This document shows positions 1-37,733 of a DNA stretch of 37,733 bases, piece by piece. The notes under the pieces were generated by a model. The model saw only the letters and a program-made list of their open reading frames with translations. It did no database searches and was not told the origin of the DNA. Numbering within the stretch: position 1 is the stretch's first letter; each line of letters starts with the position of its first letter. Both the position numbers and the translations under genes were made by a program. The stretch comes from Paulinella micropora (lineage: Eukaryota; Cercozoa; Imbricatea; Euglyphida), in assembly GCA_009731375.1 (NCBI GenBank), contig BJOX01000191.1, positions 234,571 to 272,303 on the forward strand. The letters are read 5' to 3'.

Positions 1-13
1 TTCAATGAAAATA

Positions 14-86
14 CTGGTGGCACCGACGGGAATCGAACTGGCGACAGGGCCCAGATGGTAGAACTTGACCACTGGGCTATCAATAA
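14..86 (-). other. tRNA-like sequence (truncated tRNA or tRNA-derived SINE)
   Basis: On the minus strand an A-box-like TAGCCCAGTGG (79-69) lies 41 bases before a B-box-like GTTCGATTC (38-30), close to normal tRNA spacing. The 3' side reads GGTGCC then ACCA. The 5' acceptor strand is absent: ATT repeats run up to the A box, and the T stem has mismatches. It is not a functional tRNA as seen. Confidence 0.5.
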
Positions 87-154
87 CAATAATAATAATA
101 ACAATAATAATAATAATAATAATAATAATGATAATAATAGTAATAATGATAATA

Positions 155-190
<36 letters not shown>

Positions 191-481
191 GTGCTTCTCT
201 GTCAATGGCTGATGCATTTCTGCACATGCGCCTCCATCGTCTCACCCGTGAGGGGAGTACGAAGNNNNNNNNNNNNNNNNNNNNNNNNNNNNNNNNNNNN
301 NNNNNNNNNNNNNNNNNNNNNNNNNNNNNNNNNNNNNNNNNNNNNNNNNNNNNNNNNNNNNNNNNNNNNNNNNNNNNNNNNNNNNNNNNNNNNNNNNNNN
401 NNNNNNNNNNNNNNNNNNNNNNNNNNNNNNNNNNNNNNNNNNNNNNNNNNNNNNATAATAATAATAATAATAATAGGTATA

Positions 482-531
<50 letters not shown>

Positions 532-1010
532 TTACTATATCTGAGGCGTACTGATGCAGCTAATGGCATATCCTCAACGGACATAAGCCTCCAATACCCT
601 TGTTCGAGGTCCTCCACCCCCCCGTGTCAGTCTCTCGCCTGATGATCGGGGCCACCGATGGAGCTCCTGAGGGCAAGACTGCACTAAGCCGAGGTTATTC
701 CGCAGTCCCAGCAACCTCTTGCAAGACGTCACCGAATGTGCAAGTGCATACACCAAGCGCGGTTGCTAGAGCTGCCTCGAAACCCCACCCATAACAATCT
801 GGTGTCTGCTGGGTCCTGGGCTATCAACCAGCATATGCGGAGTTTAAGATCTTTTACGCGCGCAACGACCCTCCTCCCCAGCATCTACCACCAAAGGGTT
901 ATGAGTTGGCGTCACAGTTTAACGCCTTGAGGCCATTGGGCTGAATAATAATAATAATAATAGTAATAATAATAATAGTAATAATAATAAGAATCTGATT
1001 TTTTTCTCAG
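87..1010. repeat. AAT arrays, a gap and unassigned sequence upstream of exon 1
   Basis: AAT/TAG trinucleotide arrays occupy about 87-190, 455-531 and 945-990. The gap is 265-454. Positions 532-940 are ordinary-complexity DNA with no convincing exon; its right edge (ccattgggctg, then AAT repeats) resembles the edge of the tRNA-like element at 69-86. It may be a retroelement remnant with AAT tails. Confidence 0.5.
265..454. other. Assembly gap (190 N)
   Basis: Unresolved bases directly before an AAT array. Confidence 0.99.
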
Positions 1011-37626
<36,616 letters not shown>

Positions 37627-37688
37627 GTGATTCATGATTCACGCATACACACATCCACACGCACGCACGTACACACACATACGCATAT

Positions 37689-37725
<37 letters not shown>

Positions 37726-37733
37726 GTGTCTGT
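37627..37733 (+). repeat. Start of intron 35: CA and TC repeats
   Basis: After donor gtgatt come CACA-type units and a TC array to the window end. Confidence 0.7.

Overview
This is a eukaryotic, protist-like stretch. It has short exons, GT-AG introns, tetra- and pentanucleotide arrays on a scale never seen in bacteria, and several N-filled assembly gaps. The coding content points to a microbial eukaryote such as an alveolate or stramenopile alga: a large membrane protein built from ephrin-receptor-like (GCC2/GCC3) cysteine modules. I cannot fix the species. Almost every long open reading frame (runs of YLSI, MYVC, poly-L, poly-Q) is only a translated microsatellite.

Hidden among the repeats is one gene on the + strand. 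I reconstructed 35 exons from 1011 to 37626 by matching splice sites, codon phase and Cys-x-x-Cys motifs. They add up to about 2.23 kb of coding sequence (744 codons) in 36.6 kb, so exons are only about 6% of the locus. Exons are 27-159 nt and the reading frame is continuous through every junction. Exons 1-27 encode an extracellular chain of modules, mostly one module or half-module per exon. Exons 28-32 encode the membrane-proximal cysteine region (PKPGWF, FFKC, GPLCSLCERGY, CTKCP). Exon 33 encodes one hydrophobic transmembrane segment, and exons 34-35 the start of the cytoplasmic part. Both gene ends lie outside the window, and one small exon is probably lost in the gap at 33440-33614.

The introns are nearly pure simple-sequence DNA, each with its own motif: TATACA, TCTA, TAC, ATGT, CTTA, CTCTG, CCTA, GATA, poly-T, TTA, GTT, CATA, TTACA, CCTTA, TATTTG, GT or GA. 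The array often starts at the 5' splice site and reuses its sequence. Many introns also hold multiple truncated copies of a neighbouring exon. Copies upstream of an exon carry its acceptor side and 5' part; copies downstream carry its 3' part and donor. Exon 12 (12 copies, partly a 273-bp higher-order repeat) and exon 16 (13 copies) are the extreme cases. Two kinds of copy have splice sites in compatible phase and could be alternative micro-exons.

Mobile-element-like DNA includes a Tc1/mariner-type MITE touching the exon 22 acceptor, foldback elements next to exons 9, 16 and 26, a 546-bp repeat family (four loci, one a tandem triplet), and a truncated tRNA-like sequence at the left edge. Positions 87-1010 upstream of exon 1 hold AAT repeats, a gap and unassigned single-copy DNA.
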